From: an uncultured Oscillospiraceae bacterium
GTDB lineage: Bacteria; Bacillota; Clostridia; Oscillospirales; Oscillospiraceae
Reading direction: 5' to 3'
DNA length: 40,431 bases
Assembly (NCBI GenBank): GCA_910579725.1
Contig: CAJTUD010000020.1
Location: 1 to 40,431, forward strand
Part shown: positions 29,453-37,928 of the stretch, piece after piece
Layout of the letters: each line of letters opens with the position of its first letter
Position numbering within the stretch: position 1 is the first letter of the stretch
Program-made: the position numbers and the translations under genes
The notes under the pieces: model-generated
Told to the model about the DNA's origin: nothing
What the model saw: the letters and a program-made list of their open reading frames with translations, nothing else
The model's database searches: none

Positions 29453-30712
29453 TCAGTCCATGCCGACGTAAGCGCCGTTCTGAATATACATGCCCTTGGG
29501 GTATTTGGACACCGCGCCGGAAGCGTCCCAGGTCATGTTCTCGCCAGTCAGGCCGGAGAAGGAGAAGCTGCCGGAGGTGAACTTGCCAATCAGCAGGTCG
29601 CACAGCTCGCTGGCGCTGGTGGAGGAGGAAACGTCTTCATCCTTCAGCGCTTCATAGATGGCGTACACGCAGTCATAGGCGTCGGCGGCAAACTGATTGG
29701 GCGTATCGCCGTACTTCTCCACGTACTTGCTGACAAAGGACTGGGTGCGCTGATCCTCCGCGTCGGCGGAGAAGGGAGTCAGAAGCATGACGCCCTCGGC
29801 CAGGGAGGTATCGAAGCCGGCCACGGACAGGATGCCGTCCATGCCGTCCACGCCGAAATATTTGGGCGTGTAGCCGGAAGCGCTGGCCTGGGTCAGAATC
29901 AGCGCGTTGGCAGCGTAGTAGGTGGGCAGATACACCAGATCCGCGCCGTTGTTCTTCGCGTCGCTGATCTGTACGGAGAAATCGGTCTGGCTGTCGGTGG
30001 TGAAGGTGGTGGTGGACACGATGTCCAGGCCCAGCTCGGCGGCCTTGGCGGCAAAGCTGTTATAGATGCCGGTGGAATAGATGTCGTCGTTCTTATAAAT
30101 CACGGCGATCTTGGAGCCCAGGCTGTTGTCGCTGATATACTGGGCGGAGTAAGCGCCCTGGTCGGGGTCCACAAAGCACATCTGGAACACGTTGTCCCGG
30201 CGGGAGATGTCCACGGAGCCGGTCAAAGGATTGGCCACGCCGCCGATAACGTCGGTGGAGGAGGCGGAGGGGGTCAGGTAGAAAATGTGGTCCGCGTTGC
30301 TCTCCGCGGCGGTCGCCGCGCCCGGAGCAGAGGTGACGGAGCCCAGGAATACCTGCATGCCCCAGTCCTTCAGACTGTTGTAGGCGTTGACGGACTTCTC
30401 GGGGTCGTGGACGTCGTCTTCATAGCGCAGATCGAACTGGAGGCCGCCCAGGGCGTTGATCTCCTCCACGGCAATCTCCGCGCCGCCCTTGGCCGCGCTG
30501 CCGTAGATGGCTGCGTCGCCGGTGAGGGGGCCTACGCCGCCCAGCTTGATCACAGCCGCGCCGTCAGCGGGGGGCTGGGTGCCGCCGGAGGTCTGGGCGT
30601 CTCCCTGATTTGCGCCCGAGGCGCTGCCGTCTTTCTGGCCGTCGTCGCCGCCGCAGGCCGCCAGGGCCAGGGTCATGACAAGGGCCAGCATAAATGCAAG
30701 AAACTTCTTCAT
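29453..30712 (-). CDS. livJ: Branched-chain amino acid binding lipoprotein LivJ
   Basis: A 419-residue lipoprotein starting MKKFLAFMLALVMTLALAAC. The lipobox LAAC puts the lipidated cysteine at C20. An acidic/Ser-rich linker follows (about 21-50), then a type I periplasmic-binding fold: IKLGGVGPLTGDAAIYGSAA, then LRYEDDVHDPEKSVNAYNSL and the C-terminal lobe. It catches Leu/Ile/Val (or a related amino acid) outside the cell and hands it to LivHM. It is the first gene of the liv operon, with AAAAGGAG upstream and a strong promoter. Confidence 0.94.
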   Translation of the reverse strand: MKKFLAFMLALVMTLALAACGGDDGQKDGSASGANQGDAQTSGGTQPPADGAAVIKLGGVGPLTGDAAIYGSAAKGGAEIAVEEINALGGLQFDLRYEDDVHDPEKSVNAYNSLKDWGMQVFLGSVTSAPGAATAAESNADHIFYLTPSASSTDVIGGVANPLTGSVDISRRDNVFQMCFVDPDQGAYSAQYISDNSLGSKIAVIYKNDDIYSTGIYNSFAAKAAELGLDIVSTTTFTTDSQTDFSVQISDAKNNGADLVYLPTYYAANALILTQASASGYTPKYFGVDGMDGILSVAGFDTSLAEGVMLLTPFSADAEDQRTQSFVSKYVEKYGDTPNQFAADAYDCVYAIYEALKDEDVSSSTSASELCDLLIGKFTSGSFSFSGLTGENMTWDASGAVSKYPKGMYIQNGAYVGMD

Positions 30713-30781
30713 GAATCCATACTCCTTTTATTCATATGCCGCTCCTCCGGCCGGTCTTCCGCCTCCGGAAAGAGCAGCATC

Positions 30782-30810
30782 ATGATAAAACCTAATTACT
30801 AAAATGTCAA
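30782..30810 (-). promoter_or_regulatory. Sigma-A promoter of the liv operon
   Basis: On the minus strand, consensus TTGACA, 17 bp, TATCAT. The direct repeat at 30813-30828 abuts the -35. Confidence 0.85.
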
Positions 30811-30812
30811 CC

Positions 30813-30872
30813 GTCATTCTATACACAATTTATTCACAGATAAACCAGCAGGTTTATTGTCATTCCACACAA
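30813..30872. promoter_or_regulatory. Operator-like repeats upstream of livJ
   Basis: GTCATTCTATACACAA (30813-30828) and GTCATTCCACACAAAA (30859-30874) are direct repeats about 46 bp apart. Between them lies the inverted repeat ATAAACC-AGCA-GGTTTAT (30840-30857). They sit just upstream of the -35, as activator or repressor sites would. The regulator is unknown. Confidence 0.5.
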
Positions 30873-30941
30873 AACACGGGAAATTTTTATCCAGACAGCT
30901 GAAATTGGTGGATTTCCCAAAAGAAATTTCGCAGCTTTATC

Positions 30942-30956
30942 ATGAGAAGTTCTCAT
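30942..30956. promoter_or_regulatory. Perfect palindrome in the livJ-serC spacer
   Basis: ATGAGAA-G-TTCTCAT is a perfect 15-bp dyad, possibly an operator shared by the divergent livJ and serC genes. Confidence 0.4.
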
Positions 30957-31025
30957 ATTAATGACAGGATTGGTCATGGAGACGAGGAAATCGGGTGACG
31001 GTTGCCGCTTTGGCATGGGCGGAGC

Positions 31026-31099
31026 GCCGGAGCTCACCGCCGCAGCTCCGGCGGCAGGTGACTTTTTCCCCGCTTCGGGGAAAATCAGGCTCTTTTTTT
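31026..31099 (+). ncRNA. Candidate structured RNA with terminator upstream of serC
   Basis: GCCGGAGCT (31026-31034) pairs with AGCTCCGGC (31044-31052). A second stem TTTTCCCCG-CTT-CGGGGAAAA (31064-31084) is followed by TCAGGCTC and seven T. This lies upstream of the serC promoter, so it would end a separate short plus-strand transcript starting somewhere after about 30860. I find no coding region in it. Confidence 0.35.
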
Positions 31100-31145
31100 C
31101 GGCCCAAAAAATTTGTTTGGTTAGCTGATTTTTTTTCACTTCCTG

Positions 31146-31174
31146 TTGATTATTTTCCCAACCTGTATTATACT
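31146..31174 (+). promoter_or_regulatory. Sigma-A promoter of serC
   Basis: TTGATT, 17 bp, TATACT, ending 55 bp before the serC ATG. Confidence 0.75.
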
Positions 31175-31229
31175 GGATATCAGATGGAGAGGATGGCCTC
31201 TCAACCGGAATACGAGGAGGAATACAGCA

Positions 31230-32318
31230 ATGAACTACAACCGCACGTATAATTTTTCCGCTGGACCTGCCACTATGCCTGAGCCTGTCCTGGAAGAAAT
31301 CCGGGATGAGATGATGAACTACCGGGGCTCCGGGATGTGCGTCATGGAGATGAGCCACCGCTCCCCCGTGTATCAGCAGATCATTGACGAGGCAGAGCAG
31401 GATCTCAGAGACCTGATGCACATCCCGGATAACTACAAGGTGCTGTTCATCCAGGGCGGCGCGACGCTACAGTTCGCCATGATCCCCATGAACCTGATGA
31501 AAAACGGTGTGGCCTGCTACGTGGAGACCGGCGCGTGGTCCAAAAAGGCCATTGCTGAGGCCAGAAAGTATGGCAGCGTGCATGTGGCCGCCTCCAGCAA
31601 GGACAGAAATTTCTGCTATGTGCCGGATTGCAGCGATCTGGACATTCCGGAAAACGCCGACTATGTGTACATCTGCGAAAATGAGACCATCCACGGCGTG
31701 ACCTGGAACCAGCTGCCCAACGTCAAGGGCCATGTGCTGGTCAGCGACCAGAGCTCCATGTTCCTCTCCCGGCCCTGCAACGTCAGCGACTACGGCCTGA
31801 TTTACGCAGGCGTGCAGAAGAACGTGGGCCCCGCCGGTATGGTGGTGGCAATCATCCGGGAGGATCTGATCCGGGAGGACCTGGACCCCAGAACGCCCAT
31901 TTACATGAGCTACAAAACCCACGCGGACAACGGTTCCATGTACAATACCCCCAACTGCTGGGCCATCTACTGCTGCGGCAAGGTGTTCAAATATCTCAAG
32001 AGCATCGGGGGCCTGAAGGAAATGGAAAAGCGGAACATGGACAAGGCCAAGGTCATGTACGATTTCCTGGATTCCTCCAAAATGTTCACAGGCACTGTAG
32101 ACAAAAAGTGCCGCAGCCTGATGAATATCCCCTTCGTCACCGGCGACAAAGAGCTGGACGCGAAGGTGGTGGCCGCCGCCAAGGCCGCCGGTTACGACAA
32201 CCTGAAGGGCCACAAGAGCGTGGGCGGCCTGAGAGCCAGCGTATACAACGCCATGCCCAGAGAGGGCGTGGCGGCGCTGGTGGAGTTTTTGAAGAAGTTC
32301 GAGGCGGAAAACAGCTGA
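31230..32318 (+). CDS. serC: Phosphoserine aminotransferase
   Basis: A 362-residue class V aminotransferase starting MNYNRTYNFSAGPATMPEPV. It moves an amino group from glutamate to 3-phosphohydroxypyruvate in serine synthesis. The YNFSAGPATMP opening, MSHRSP (phosphate binding), FIQGGATLQF and IYAGVQKNVGPAG with the PLP lysine K197 are family marks. The length is normal. GAGGAGG lies 8 nt before the ATG. It is followed closely by a uridine-kinase-like gene and then by serA. Confidence 0.96.
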   Translation: MNYNRTYNFSAGPATMPEPVLEEIRDEMMNYRGSGMCVMEMSHRSPVYQQIIDEAEQDLRDLMHIPDNYKVLFIQGGATLQFAMIPMNLMKNGVACYVETGAWSKKAIAEARKYGSVHVAASSKDRNFCYVPDCSDLDIPENADYVYICENETIHGVTWNQLPNVKGHVLVSDQSSMFLSRPCNVSDYGLIYAGVQKNVGPAGMVVAIIREDLIREDLDPRTPIYMSYKTHADNGSMYNTPNCWAIYCCGKVFKYLKSIGGLKEMEKRNMDKAKVMYDFLDSSKMFTGTVDKKCRSLMNIPFVTGDKELDAKVVAAAKAAGYDNLKGHKSVGGLRASVYNAMPREGVAALVEFLKKFEAENS

Positions 32319-32332
32319 GCGGAGGGGCCGCC

Positions 32333-32902
32333 ATGTGGAAGCCATATGCCGCCGGCATCGCCGGAGCAAGCGCGGGAGGAAAATCCACGCTGGCCAAACG
32401 GCTGGAGGAAAGGCTGTCCGGATACCGGGTCCAAACGCTGCATCTGGACGAATACTACAAGCCAGAGGACCAGCGGCCCAGAGTCCGGGGAATCACGGAC
32501 GGACTGTGGTACGTGGACGACAACCATCCGGACGCCTTCGACTGGGAGCGGTTCTGCGGAGATGTGGAGCAGGCTTTGGGCGAGGGGTGGGATGTGCTGC
32601 TGCTGGAGGGTATTCTGGTCTGGTGGGAGGAGCGGATCCGCTCCCGGCTGGATCTGAAGGTATATGTGGAGTGCAGCGCGGATGAGCGCCTGGTCCGGCG
32701 TATCCGGCGGCATATGGCCGCCGGGCAGAGCCTGGAGGAGATCACCAGCCGCTACGTGCAGGCGGTCCAGCCCAGGCAAAAGCAGTTTGTGGAACCGGCA
32801 AAGTGGGAGGCCGACGTGATTTTCAACGGATTCCGGACAGAAAATCAGGGAATCACACTGCTGGCCGACTGGATCAGACGGCGGCAGCTTTCCGCCATCT
32901 GA
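32333..32902 (+). CDS. Uridine kinase-like P-loop kinase
   Basis: A 189-residue protein starting MWKPYAAGIAGASAGGKSTL. Walker A is GASAGGKST at 11-19, LHLDEYYKP at 36-44 matches the DxYY motif of uridine/phosphoribulokinase-like enzymes, and LLLEGILVWW holds the family LEG strand. A lid with RRIRRHMAAGQSLEEITSRY follows. The group phosphorylates nucleosides or small metabolites; the true substrate is uncertain because it sits between serC and serA. GGAGGGG precedes the ATG, 14 bp after serC. Confidence 0.8.
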   Translation: MWKPYAAGIAGASAGGKSTLAKRLEERLSGYRVQTLHLDEYYKPEDQRPRVRGITDGLWYVDDNHPDAFDWERFCGDVEQALGEGWDVLLLEGILVWWEERIRSRLDLKVYVECSADERLVRRIRRHMAAGQSLEEITSRYVQAVQPRQKQFVEPAKWEADVIFNGFRTENQGITLLADWIRRRQLSAI

Positions 32903-32913
32903 GGCAGTCTGTC

Positions 32914-32933
32914 AGGAGGAGCGCCTCCTTTTG
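32914..32933 (+). terminator. Terminator after the uridine-kinase-like gene
   Basis: AGGAGG and CCTCCT pair across 4 nt, followed by TTTTG. It is short, so read-through is possible. Confidence 0.55.
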
Positions 32934-33483
32934 AAAGGGCTTTTTTCAGCCTGTATTTCAGAACCTGTATTCACAGCCGCTGAACGCCGTCCGGGCGGTC
33001 TTTTTCCCGCCGTCCGGAGCTTATGAATACAAAAGCTCTCATTGACAAGGTGCGATTCGCACAGCCTTTTGGTTCGCCCGGCGTGCTGGCCTGGTACCCG
33101 GCCGGGGTTCGACTTTCTTCAGGGCCCGCGCCTCGGAGGTGGTCTTCCCTCACTGTTACTGCCAAAAAGGGGGAAAGTTGCCGGATATAGAGAAACCTTT
33201 CGGAAAATTTTTCGCCGGGGCCGGGGAAGACGGCGGGAAACGCCGGTTTCATCCGGAAGGAGGCCCGTCCTCCGGTATGCGGTAGGAAGTCCGGTTTGGG
33301 CCGGGGCGGACCAGAGGACAGGCGAAAAGCAAATACTCTTCGTAATGATCCAAAACTTTTAAACCGCGGGTTTTGCCCTCTTTTTCTCAGGGCAGAGGGA
33401 GAGCGGGAAATCCCCGGGCGATTGGAGCTGTTTCTCTCGCGCCCCGGGGCGCGAAGATCAATTGATGAGGAGACGATACCGCT
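32934..33483 (+). other. 550-bp structured spacer before serA, no gene found
   Basis: I see no credible coding region. It holds a short tandem repeat (CCTGTATTTCA, then CCTGTATTCACA at about 32950-32980), two CGCCGTCCGG copies around a T-run (32983-33018), a GTGCG-ATT-CGCAC hairpin (about 33050), GC-rich self-complementary blocks near 33110-33340, and the perfect palindrome TCGCGCCCCGGGGCGCGA at 33437-33454 just before the serA ribosome site. I tested it by eye for T-box, SAM, TPP, lysine, cobalamin, RNase P, tmRNA and SRP signatures and none fits well. No good promoter for serA is visible. Confidence 0.5.
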
Positions 33484-34395
33484 ATGAAAATCTTAGTCAC
33501 CGACGGAATGGACAAAGCCGCTTTGGAGCAGCTGAGGAAAAACGGCCACGAGGTAACGGAGCAGTTCTTCCCCCCGGAGGAGCTGGGCGCAGCCTTGAAG
33601 GACTACGACGCAGTGGTGGTGCGCAGCGCCACGAAGGTCCGCGCGTGCCACATCGACGAGGCGAAGGGCGGAAAGCTGAAGCTGGTGATCCGCGGCGGCG
33701 TGGGCGTGGACAACATCGACGTCAAGTACGCCGAGGAAAACGGCATCACGGTGAAGAACACCCCCAGAGCCTCCTCCAACTCCGTGGCAGAGCTGGCCAT
33801 GGGCCACATGTTCTCCTGCGCCCGCTTCCTCTCTGCGGCGGGTCACACCATGAGAGAAGGCAAATGGGAGAAGAAAGCCTACGGCAAGGGCTTCGAGCTG
33901 GGCGGCAAGACGCTGGGCATCATCGGCTTCGGCCGCATCGGCCAGGCCCTGGGACGCATGGCCAGGGGCATCGGCATGGAGGTCATCGCCCAGGATATTT
34001 TCCACGTGCCCGGCATCGAAGAGCAGATGGGCATCCGCTACGTGGAGCTGGACGAGCTGCTGGAACGGGCGGACTTCATCTCCCTCCATACCCCCAGCCT
34101 CAACGGCGTGAAGCTGATCAGCAGGGAAAATATTGACAGAATGAAGGACGGCGTGGTGTTCATCAACACCTCCCGGGGCGACAATGTCAACGAGGAGGAT
34201 CTGCTGGAGGCGCTGAACTCCGGCAAGATCCGGGCCGCCGGTTTGGACGTGTACGCCGACGAGCCCGCCACCAACGCGGCGCTGTACGGCCATCCCAACG
34301 TCTCCTGCACCCCCCATATCGGCGCGGCCACCAAGGAGGCCCAGCAGCGCATCGGAGCGGAGATTGTGGAGATCATCGAAAACTTCGGGAAGTGA
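33484..34395 (+). CDS. serA: D-3-phosphoglycerate dehydrogenase, short form
   Basis: A 303-residue NAD-dependent 2-hydroxyacid dehydrogenase starting MKILVTDGMDKAALEQLRKN. The Rossmann motif GFGRIG is at 148-153, and the catalytic R231 (NTSRGD), E260 (DVYADEP) and H278 (TPHIGAAT) are present. It lacks the regulatory ACT and ASB domains found in longer SerA proteins, so serine feedback at those sites is not expected. Its place near serC supports the serine pathway over another hydroxyacid dehydrogenase. GAGGAG lies 11 nt before the ATG. Confidence 0.88.
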   Translation: MKILVTDGMDKAALEQLRKNGHEVTEQFFPPEELGAALKDYDAVVVRSATKVRACHIDEAKGGKLKLVIRGGVGVDNIDVKYAEENGITVKNTPRASSNSVAELAMGHMFSCARFLSAAGHTMREGKWEKKAYGKGFELGGKTLGIIGFGRIGQALGRMARGIGMEVIAQDIFHVPGIEEQMGIRYVELDELLERADFISLHTPSLNGVKLISRENIDRMKDGVVFINTSRGDNVNEEDLLEALNSGKIRAAGLDVYADEPATNAALYGHPNVSCTPHIGAATKEAQQRIGAEIVEIIENFGK

Positions 34396-34465
34396 CGGGA
34401 GAGGAGATCCCTTTCCGCCGCAGGCTCCGCCCGCTGCCGTCCGCCCGCTGCCGGAAATTTTAACC

Positions 34466-34494
34466 TTTACAAACGCGTTCCGGTACGCTATAAT
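34466..34494 (+). promoter_or_regulatory. Promoter of tRNA-Leu
   Basis: TTTACA, 17 bp, TATAAT, 13 bp before the tRNA 5' end. Confidence 0.85.
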
Positions 34495-34507
34495 ATAGGC
34501 TGCGCCT

Positions 34508-34592
34508 GCGGGTATGATGGAATTGGCAGACATGCAGGATTTAGGTTCCTGTGCCGCAAGGCTTGTGGGTTCGACCCCCACTACCCGTACCA
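34508..34592 (+). tRNA. tRNA-Leu (anticodon UAG)
   Basis: Acceptor GCGGGTA (34508-34514) pairs with TACCCGT (34582-34588). The anticodon stem CAGGA/TCCTG carries the loop TTTAGGT with anticodon TAG, followed by a class II variable arm and GTGGGTTCGACCCCCAC. CCA is encoded in the DNA. It reads CUN leucine codons. Confidence 0.97.
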
Positions 34593-34597
34593 AACAG

Positions 34598-34624
34598 AAG
34601 GACACGTTTCGGCGTGTCCTTTTG
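34598..34624 (+). terminator. Terminator after tRNA-Leu
   Basis: AAGGACACG and CGTGTCCTT pair across 6 nt, followed by T. Confidence 0.85.
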
Positions 34625-34716
34625 GTCTGGGTTCACCGCTGTCCCGGGGCGTGTTATCCCATGATCGCACATACAGGTTCCACGATCAACGGGAAGTCAG
34701 AAAAGGAGGCATTTTT

Positions 34717-37566
34717 TTGAAGAAAAGAGTTCTTTCGGTCCTTTTAGCGCTGTGCCTGTGCATGGCCGCCATGCCGGACGCCCGCGCATGGCAGGAATCC
34801 CCTCCGCTCCAGGAGAATGTCATCTACGGGGAATCCGCCGTCCCTTACGCGGATGTGAACATCCCCACCGAGCAGGAAGCCTACAGCATCATGACCGGCC
34901 TGAAGACGACATATCCGGAGGGAAGGGCCTGGACTGACGATATCCCATATAGCGGCACAAATCCATATCGCTGGCAAGGCGGTCCTCTCGGCGGAGCAAA
35001 TATTGCCGCCACGGGCTGCGTGGCCTTCGCTTTTATTCTCAGCGACGCGGTATTTGGCCAGCTGCCTGCCAGGATGTATTCAAATGCGGTGTTTTCGGAG
35101 GTAAAAGCCGGAGATATCCTGCGCTTGAACGGCGGCGCTCACACCGTAATCGTTTTGCAGACGACTGAGGCAGGCGTGATCATCGCAGAGGGCAACTACA
35201 GCGAAACCGTCCACTGGGGCCGCACATTGAGCAAGGCCGAGGTCGAGGCGGCCAGCAGCTACATCACCCGCTATCCGGAGGGGTATACTCCGCCGGACGA
35301 TCCCAGCGCCAACGAGACGCTTGCGGAAGGAGCCATATCCGGCACGAGTCTTGCCTGGAAGCTGACAAAAGCGGGTACGCTTACCATCTCCGGCAATGGC
35401 GCCATGCCGGACTACAGCTCTGCTGCCGAGCAGCCCTGGAGCGCCTACGCAGACCAAACGCTGAAAATTGCCGTTGCAGACGGCGTGACGAGGATCGGGT
35501 CCTGCGCCTTTTGGGGCAGCAAGGCTCTCAGCGCGGAGATTGCCTCCAGTGTGGCAGCAATCGGCAGCCACGCCTTCCGCGAGAGTTCGATTCTGAACGC
35601 GGAGATTCCCTCCAACGTAAGAACCATTGAAGAAAGCGCGTTCCGGGGGTGCCCCGGCCTTGTCTCCGTGACGGTTTCCGAAGGAGTGGAAACCATTGGC
35701 CAAAACGCCTTCCAAAGCTGTGCACAGCTGAAATCCGCCGCCCTCCCCGCCAGCGTGGGAAGCGTGGGCGCCGGGGCATTCTTCCAATGCCCAAAGCTGG
35801 CGGAGGTGGTCTTTGCCCCCGGCAGCAAGCGGGTGGAGCTGGGTGATAATCTCTTTACAAGCTGCTGGGAGCTGGTCAGCGTAACGCTGCCGGCACAGGC
35901 GGACCGCATCGGCGAGGGAATGTTCACAAGCTGTATCTCTCTTTCCAAGGCGACTGTTCCCCAGGGTGCGGAGAGCATCGGAGGGACGGCGTTCGCTTCC
36001 TGCACCAGGCTGTCCTCGGTCGTCATTCCAGAGAGCGTAACTTCCATCGGGATAGCCGCGTTCGACGGATGCGGCGTTACGGACATCTTCTTCTGCGGCA
36101 GCGAGGCGCAGTGGAACGCCATCAGCAAGCTGGGAAATACCGCCGGCATATTGGCGGCAAAGACCATCCATTACAACTACGACGGCTCCACGTCTGAGCC
36201 CGGTCCCGCACCCGATCCTGAGCCCGATCCCGGTCCGGGCCACACCCACTCCTGGGACAGCGGCGCCGTCACCACTCCGGCCTCCTGCACTGCGGACGGC
36301 GTGCTGACCTACACCTGCGCCGGGTGCGGCAGCACCCGGACGGAGGCCATTCCCGCCCTGGGACACAGCTATGGCCCTGCCGAGACGGAAAGGCCGGCGT
36401 CCTGCACCGAGGACGGCCAGCAGATTTCCGTCTGTGAAAGGTGCGGCGACACCCTGACGGAAGCCATCCGCGCCATGGGACACCAGCTGGTCCTCAACGA
36501 ATTTGGCGATTACGCCTGCGTCAACGAGACCGGCGACAATGGTGAGCCCGTCATGGTTGTGACCGCCCCCGTGGGGGAGGGCTATCTGGCGGTGAAGGCG
36601 GAGGACGGCCACAGGGCTCCCAGCTCCTATCCGGACGAGGCGTCCTCCCAGCAGTATGCTTCCCGGATGATCCTCGGCGTTTTGGAGACGGTGGACAGTT
36701 CCCTGACCTGCACCATCACCACCATCCGCTTCACTCCGCCCACCCAGACCGCCGACGGCGAGTACGTCTATCGGGTAACGGTTCAGTCCGGCGGGCGGGC
36801 GGCGGCTTCCGTCCTGACCACCGAGCCCCTGCGTATGGTGATTCCCGCGACGGGCGTGCCCGCGCCTGCGCCGGCACCGGATCCGGGCCCCTTCTTCCCC
36901 GGCCTGTTCTTCCCGGATCTGTTCTTCCCCGAGTTCTCCAGCCCGTCTCCCGCCCCGGATCCCGGTTCCGATTCTCTTGACACGCCGGACGTTTCTCCGG
37001 ACAGCGAAACACCGGACACGCCCGAGGATGAGAATACGGATCCCATCCCCGGCCCTGTTCCGGCCTCCTTCGCGGATGTGCCGGCATCCGAGTGGTATTA
37101 CAGCGGCGTGGAATACGTCCGGCAGCACCAGCTGATGAACGGCGTTTCCGACACCCTGTTCGCCCCTCATCAGACGGCCAGCCGGGCCATGATCTGGACC
37201 ATTCTGGCCAGAATGAACGGCGTTTCTACCAGCGTTGCGTCCGGCAGCCTCTGGTATGAAAAGGGAATGCGCTGGGCAATGGAGCAGGGCGTAACCGACG
37301 GAAGCAGCCCCATGGAGGACATCACCCGGGAGCAGCTCGCGCTCATGCTCTGGCGGAACGCCGGAAGCGTCGGGAGCAGCACCAGTCTGGGCGGCTTCAG
37401 TGACGCCGCGGCCATCAGCGGCTATGCCGTTGACGCCGTACAGTGGGCCGCCGGCTGCGGCATTCTTCAGGGAAGCGGCGGGCTTCTCAATCCGAAGGGA
37501 ACCGCCACCCGCGCGGAGGTCGCCGTGATGCTCATGAGATACGCCGCCATCAGTCCAGGCGCTTGA
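34717..37566 (+). CDS. SLH-anchored surface protein with BspA leucine-rich repeats
   Basis: A 949-residue secreted protein. The start is TTG, with AAAAGGAGGC 7 nt upstream, giving the signal peptide MKKRVLSVLLALCLCMAAMP (cleavage near ARA-W). Residues about 30-195 look like a papain-like (CHAP/NlpC) domain: TGCVAFAFILSD, GGAHTVIVLQ and IIAEGNYSETVHWGR could hold the Cys-His-Asn set. About 210-485 are BspA-type repeats (AFxxCxxLxSVxIPxxV). Two Cys-rich HSW/CxxCG units follow (about 509-590), then a Pro-rich stretch (about 714-780) and three SLH domains (783-949) that bind wall polymers. It probably works on the outside as an adhesin or enzyme. Confidence 0.88.
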   Translation: MKKRVLSVLLALCLCMAAMPDARAWQESPPLQENVIYGESAVPYADVNIPTEQEAYSIMTGLKTTYPEGRAWTDDIPYSGTNPYRWQGGPLGGANIAATGCVAFAFILSDAVFGQLPARMYSNAVFSEVKAGDILRLNGGAHTVIVLQTTEAGVIIAEGNYSETVHWGRTLSKAEVEAASSYITRYPEGYTPPDDPSANETLAEGAISGTSLAWKLTKAGTLTISGNGAMPDYSSAAEQPWSAYADQTLKIAVADGVTRIGSCAFWGSKALSAEIASSVAAIGSHAFRESSILNAEIPSNVRTIEESAFRGCPGLVSVTVSEGVETIGQNAFQSCAQLKSAALPASVGSVGAGAFFQCPKLAEVVFAPGSKRVELGDNLFTSCWELVSVTLPAQADRIGEGMFTSCISLSKATVPQGAESIGGTAFASCTRLSSVVIPESVTSIGIAAFDGCGVTDIFFCGSEAQWNAISKLGNTAGILAAKTIHYNYDGSTSEPGPAPDPEPDPGPGHTHSWDSGAVTTPASCTADGVLTYTCAGCGSTRTEAIPALGHSYGPAETERPASCTEDGQQISVCERCGDTLTEAIRAMGHQLVLNEFGDYACVNETGDNGEPVMVVTAPVGEGYLAVKAEDGHRAPSSYPDEASSQQYASRMILGVLETVDSSLTCTITTIRFTPPTQTADGEYVYRVTVQSGGRAAASVLTTEPLRMVIPATGVPAPAPAPDPGPFFPGLFFPDLFFPEFSSPSPAPDPGSDSLDTPDVSPDSETPDTPEDENTDPIPGPVPASFADVPASEWYYSGVEYVRQHQLMNGVSDTLFAPHQTASRAMIWTILARMNGVSTSVASGSLWYEKGMRWAMEQGVTDGSSPMEDITREQLALMLWRNAGSVGSSTSLGGFSDAAAISGYAVDAVQWAAGCGILQGSGGLLNPKGTATRAEVAVMLMRYAAISPGA

Positions 37567-37623
37567 TTCAAACCTGCCGGTACCGGAAAATCTCAGGATT
37601 TTACCCGCCGGAAAAGGACACGG

Positions 37624-37660
37624 AAGAATGACCGCCGCCCCAGGGGCTGCGGTCATTCTT
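37624..37660 (+). terminator. Terminator after the SLH protein gene
   Basis: AAGAATGACCGC and GCGGTCATTCTT pair with 12 bp across a C/G-rich loop, followed by CTGCTCC. A second hairpin, CTCCTCAAAAA/TTTTTGAGGAG (37664-37699), follows directly. Confidence 0.7.
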
Positions 37661-37845
37661 CTGCTCCTCAAAAAAGAGGCGCAGCCACTTTTTGAGGAGG
37701 GGGATCAGGACGGGTCCGGCCCCCAAAGCGGCTTTTCAGCGCGCGGACCGAAAGAGGAGCCTGGTTGGATCCGGCGCTGCGGCGGGCTCCTGGGAAGGGG
37801 GATGGACCGCCGGAGCAAAAGAGCGGAAAGGTTTCCAATATGGAC
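37661..37845 (+). other. Spacer with a dispersed repeat
   Basis: It begins with the CTCCTCAAAAA hairpin. 37681-37739 is roughly 70% identical by eye to 25483-25541. No gene is seen. Confidence 0.5.
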
Positions 37846-37874
37846 TTGATATTCTGGTAAATATCATTTAGAAT
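37846..37874 (+). promoter_or_regulatory. Promoter of the receiver/hybrid kinase genes
   Basis: TTGATA, 17 bp, TAGAAT, ending 54 bp before the receiver ATG. Confidence 0.65.
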
Positions 37875-37928
37875 AGGTGGACGTAGGGATCGGAAAATCC
37901 CCAGTAATGAAACAGGGAGGAAAATCGT

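Noticed and set aside
30834..31421. 195-codon minus-strand frame between livJ and serC
   Set aside because: It overlaps the serC start and promoter, has no ribosome site and shows no family.
33042..33362. Possible T-box, riboswitch or RNA gene in the serA spacer
   Set aside because: A TGGTACC and a GGTTCGA occur, but the T-box bulge, specifier arm and the cores of SAM, TPP, lysine, cobalamin, RNase P, tmRNA and SRP RNAs are not in order. Kept only as an unexplained spacer.
34508..34720. Integrated element at the tRNA-Leu
   Set aside because: No duplicated tRNA end, integrase or phage gene is visible in the window.
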